Source: Mucilaginibacter ginkgonis
GTDB taxonomy: Bacteria; Bacteroidota; Bacteroidia; Sphingobacteriales; Sphingobacteriaceae
Assembly (NCBI RefSeq): GCF_009754905.2
Contig: NZ_CP066775.1
Coordinates: 186,001-250,000, forward strand
DNA: 64,000 bases
Direction: 5' to 3'
Shown here piece after piece: positions 62,647 to 64,000 of the stretch. Both the position numbers and the translations under genes were made by a program. The notes beneath the pieces were generated by a model. It did not search any database. It was not told the origin of the DNA and saw only the letters and a program-made list of their open reading frames with translations. Position 1 is the first letter of the stretch, and the number at the start of each line of letters is the position of its first letter.

Positions 62647-63198
62647 ATGTCTGAAATAACAGTTGCATCAAGATATGCCAAATCACTGATAGACCTGGCG
62701 AAGGAACAAAACTCGCTGGAGGCTGTGCGTGGCGATATGGGTCTTTTTGCGCAAACTTTAAGGGCAAATTCAGAACTGCAGGCAGTGCTGCGTAACCCCA
62801 TCATTTCGCACGATAAGAAGAAAAAGATCCTCGACGCCATTTTTACCGGTAAGGTAAACAAAGCGACTATCGGTTTCTTTCATATCATGATCAACAAAAG
62901 CCGCAGCGAGCTGCTTTATCCAACATCTTTAGAGTTTGTAAATCAGTATGATGTGATCAAAAATATTGTTCGTGCTACGGTAGTTTCGGCAGTGCCGCTT
63001 TCGCCTGAGAATAGACAGCAGGTTGTGGCAGAGGTTAACCACATTACTAATGGCCAGGTTGAACTGGTTGAGAAAGTTGACCCAAGCCTTATTGGCGGTT
63101 TTATTTTAACCGTAGGCGACAGGCAGATAGATGCCAGCGTATCGGGCAGTTTAGCAAGATTGAAAAAAGATTTTACCCAAGAGGTAGTTAATAATTAA
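62647..63198 (+). CDS. atpH: ATP synthase F1 subunit delta
   Basis: 183 residues. The N-terminal six-helix domain (SRYAKSLIDLAKEQNSLEAV, RNPIISHDKKKKILDAIF) is followed by the C-terminal part with the conserved DPSLIGGFILTVGDRQIDASV block. It joins F1 to the b-subunit stalk. Confidence 0.95.
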   Translation: MSEITVASRYAKSLIDLAKEQNSLEAVRGDMGLFAQTLRANSELQAVLRNPIISHDKKKKILDAIFTGKVNKATIGFFHIMINKSRSELLYPTSLEFVNQYDVIKNIVRATVVSAVPLSPENRQQVVAEVNHITNGQVELVEKVDPSLIGGFILTVGDRQIDASVSGSLARLKKDFTQEVVNN

Positions 63199-63225
63199 GT
63201 ATAAGCAAAGCTAAAATATAATCAA

Positions 63226-64000
63226 ATGGCAGAGGTAAGACCAGACGAAGTATCAGCAATTTTGCGTCAGCAATTGTCGGGCTTCAAGTCAGAAACTGAA
63301 TTAGAAGAAGTTGGTACCGTACTACAAGTGGGCGATGGTATTGCGCGCGTGTATGGTTTAACACAAGTACAATCGGGCGAGTTAGTTGAATTTGCTAACG
63401 GTTTGCAAGGTATAGTACTTAACCTTGAAGAAGACAACGTTGGTGTGGTTTTACTTGGCCAGTCTGAAGGTGTTAAAGAAGGTGATACCATTAAACGTAC
63501 CAAAAAGATCGCTTCCCTTAACGTAGGCGAGGGCATGCTTGGCCGTGTGGTCAACACACTGGGCGAGCCTATCGATGGTAAAGGCCCTATCAGCGGACAA
63601 ACCTATGAGATGCCTTTAGAGCGTAAAGCACCCGGTGTTATTTACCGCCAGCCGGTTAATGAGCCTTTGCAAACAGGTATCAAAGCCATAGACGCGATGA
63701 TCCCAATCGGCCGTGGCCAGCGTGAGTTGGTTATCGGTGACCGCCAGATCGGCAAGACAGCAGTTTGTATCGATACTATCATCAATCAAAAAGAATTTTA
63801 TGATGCCGGCCAGCCGGTAATCTGTATATATGTTGCCTGCGGTCAAAAAGCATCAACAGTAGCGAACATTGTACGCACGCTTGAAGAAAAAGGCGCCATG
63901 CCATATTCTATCGTTGTTGCGGCAAACGCTTCTGACCCGGCACCAATGCAGTTCTTCGCGCCTTTCGCAGGTGCTGCCATCGGTGAATATTTCCGCGATA
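63226..64000 (+). CDS. atpA: ATP synthase F1 subunit alpha, N-terminal part (runs off the right edge)
   Basis: The first 258 codons from ATG 63226 are present and the frame remains open to the end of the window. The beta-barrel domain ([17 protein letters not shown]) is followed by the Walker A loop GDRQIGKTA at about residues 171-179 and [18 protein letters not shown]. The alpha subunit binds nucleotide without catalysis and forms the F1 hexamer with beta. The usual Thr in GDRQTGKT is Ile here, a common variation in this phylum. Confidence 0.97.
   Translation, partial: MAEVRPDEVSAILRQQLSGFKSETELEEVGTVLQVGDGIARVYGLTQVQSGELVEFANGLQGIVLNLEEDNVGVVLLGQSEGVKEGDTIKRTKKIASLNVGEGMLGRVVNTLGEPIDGKGPISGQTYEMPLERKAPGVIYRQPVNEPLQTGIKAIDAMIPIGRGQRELVIGDRQIGKTAVCIDTIINQKEFYDAGQPVICIYVACGQKASTVANIVRTLEEKGAMPYSIVVAANASDPAPMQFFAPFAGAAIGEYFRD

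Overview
The window reads as a chromosomal segment of a Bacteroidota bacterium, most likely a Sphingobacteriaceae member such as Mucilaginibacter or Pedobacter. That placement is inferred from gene content, not from a phylogeny. The supporting content is a gldKLMN type IX secretion/gliding locus, a PorW/SprE-type lipoprotein, an Oar-like TonB-dependent receptor, a fused OlsF-like two-domain acyltransferase, a DUF4271-hemD pair and a membrane pyrophosphatase. Shine-Dalgarno sequences are weak. Gene density is high. I saw no rRNA, tRNA, CRISPR array, transposase or prophage.

Layout. 0-5.2 kb: 3' end of rny, a small membrane protein, a large TonB-dependent receptor and a Tyr/Arg-rich secreted protein. 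5.3-14.3 kb: lipid acyltransferase, helix-hairpin-helix protein, guaA overlapping a periplasmic-binding-like lipoprotein, an RNA m5C methyltransferase, MarC and MFS proteins. 14.4-22 kb: two APC amino-acid permeases, hppA, and a DacB/PBP4 peptidase. 22.2-32.1 kb, minus strand: folC, a GIY-YIG gene cut short by an amber codon, then a probable operon (transcribed TPR protein, beta-barrel protein, HU/SPOR protein, ExbB, ExbD, TonB) that looks like a trans-envelope energised machine. 32.3-39.2 kb: a DUF922-like protein with an apparent frameshift in its signal peptide, two single-domain response regulators around a GH5 hydrolase, a MetX-like hydrolase, a glycine-zipper protein, 6-phosphogluconate dehydrogenase and a lipoprotein. 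39.2-43.6 kb: a repeat-rich accessory stretch, a GntP permease, a hairpin-bounded element, two decayed tandem copies of a lipocalin-like gene next to the intact one, and a JmjC/cupin-like protein. 43.7-52.8 kb: fasciclin protein, hemW, coiled-coil protein, DUF4271-hemD, gldKLMN. 52.9-59.9 kb, minus strand: uvrC, PBP1A and PorW/SprE. 59.9-64 kb: ATP synthase genes atpZ/I-like, atpB, atpE, atpF, atpH and the 5' part of atpA.

The least ordinary aspect is the intergenic DNA. At least four families of short palindromic dispersed repeats and one micro-tandem family occupy many of the gene gaps. One element has become part of a gene: the n-region of the DacB signal peptide is written in the terminal inverted repeat of a repeat element. 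Three sites look like genes in decay or in an off state: the amber codon in GIY-YIG, the poly-T frameshift in the DUF922-like gene and the tandem lipocalin remnants. The main systems in the window are type IX secretion (gldKLMN plus porW), outer-membrane energisation (TonB/ExbBD plus receptors), cell-wall synthesis (PBP1A, DacB) and bioenergetics (F-ATP synthase, pyrophosphatase).
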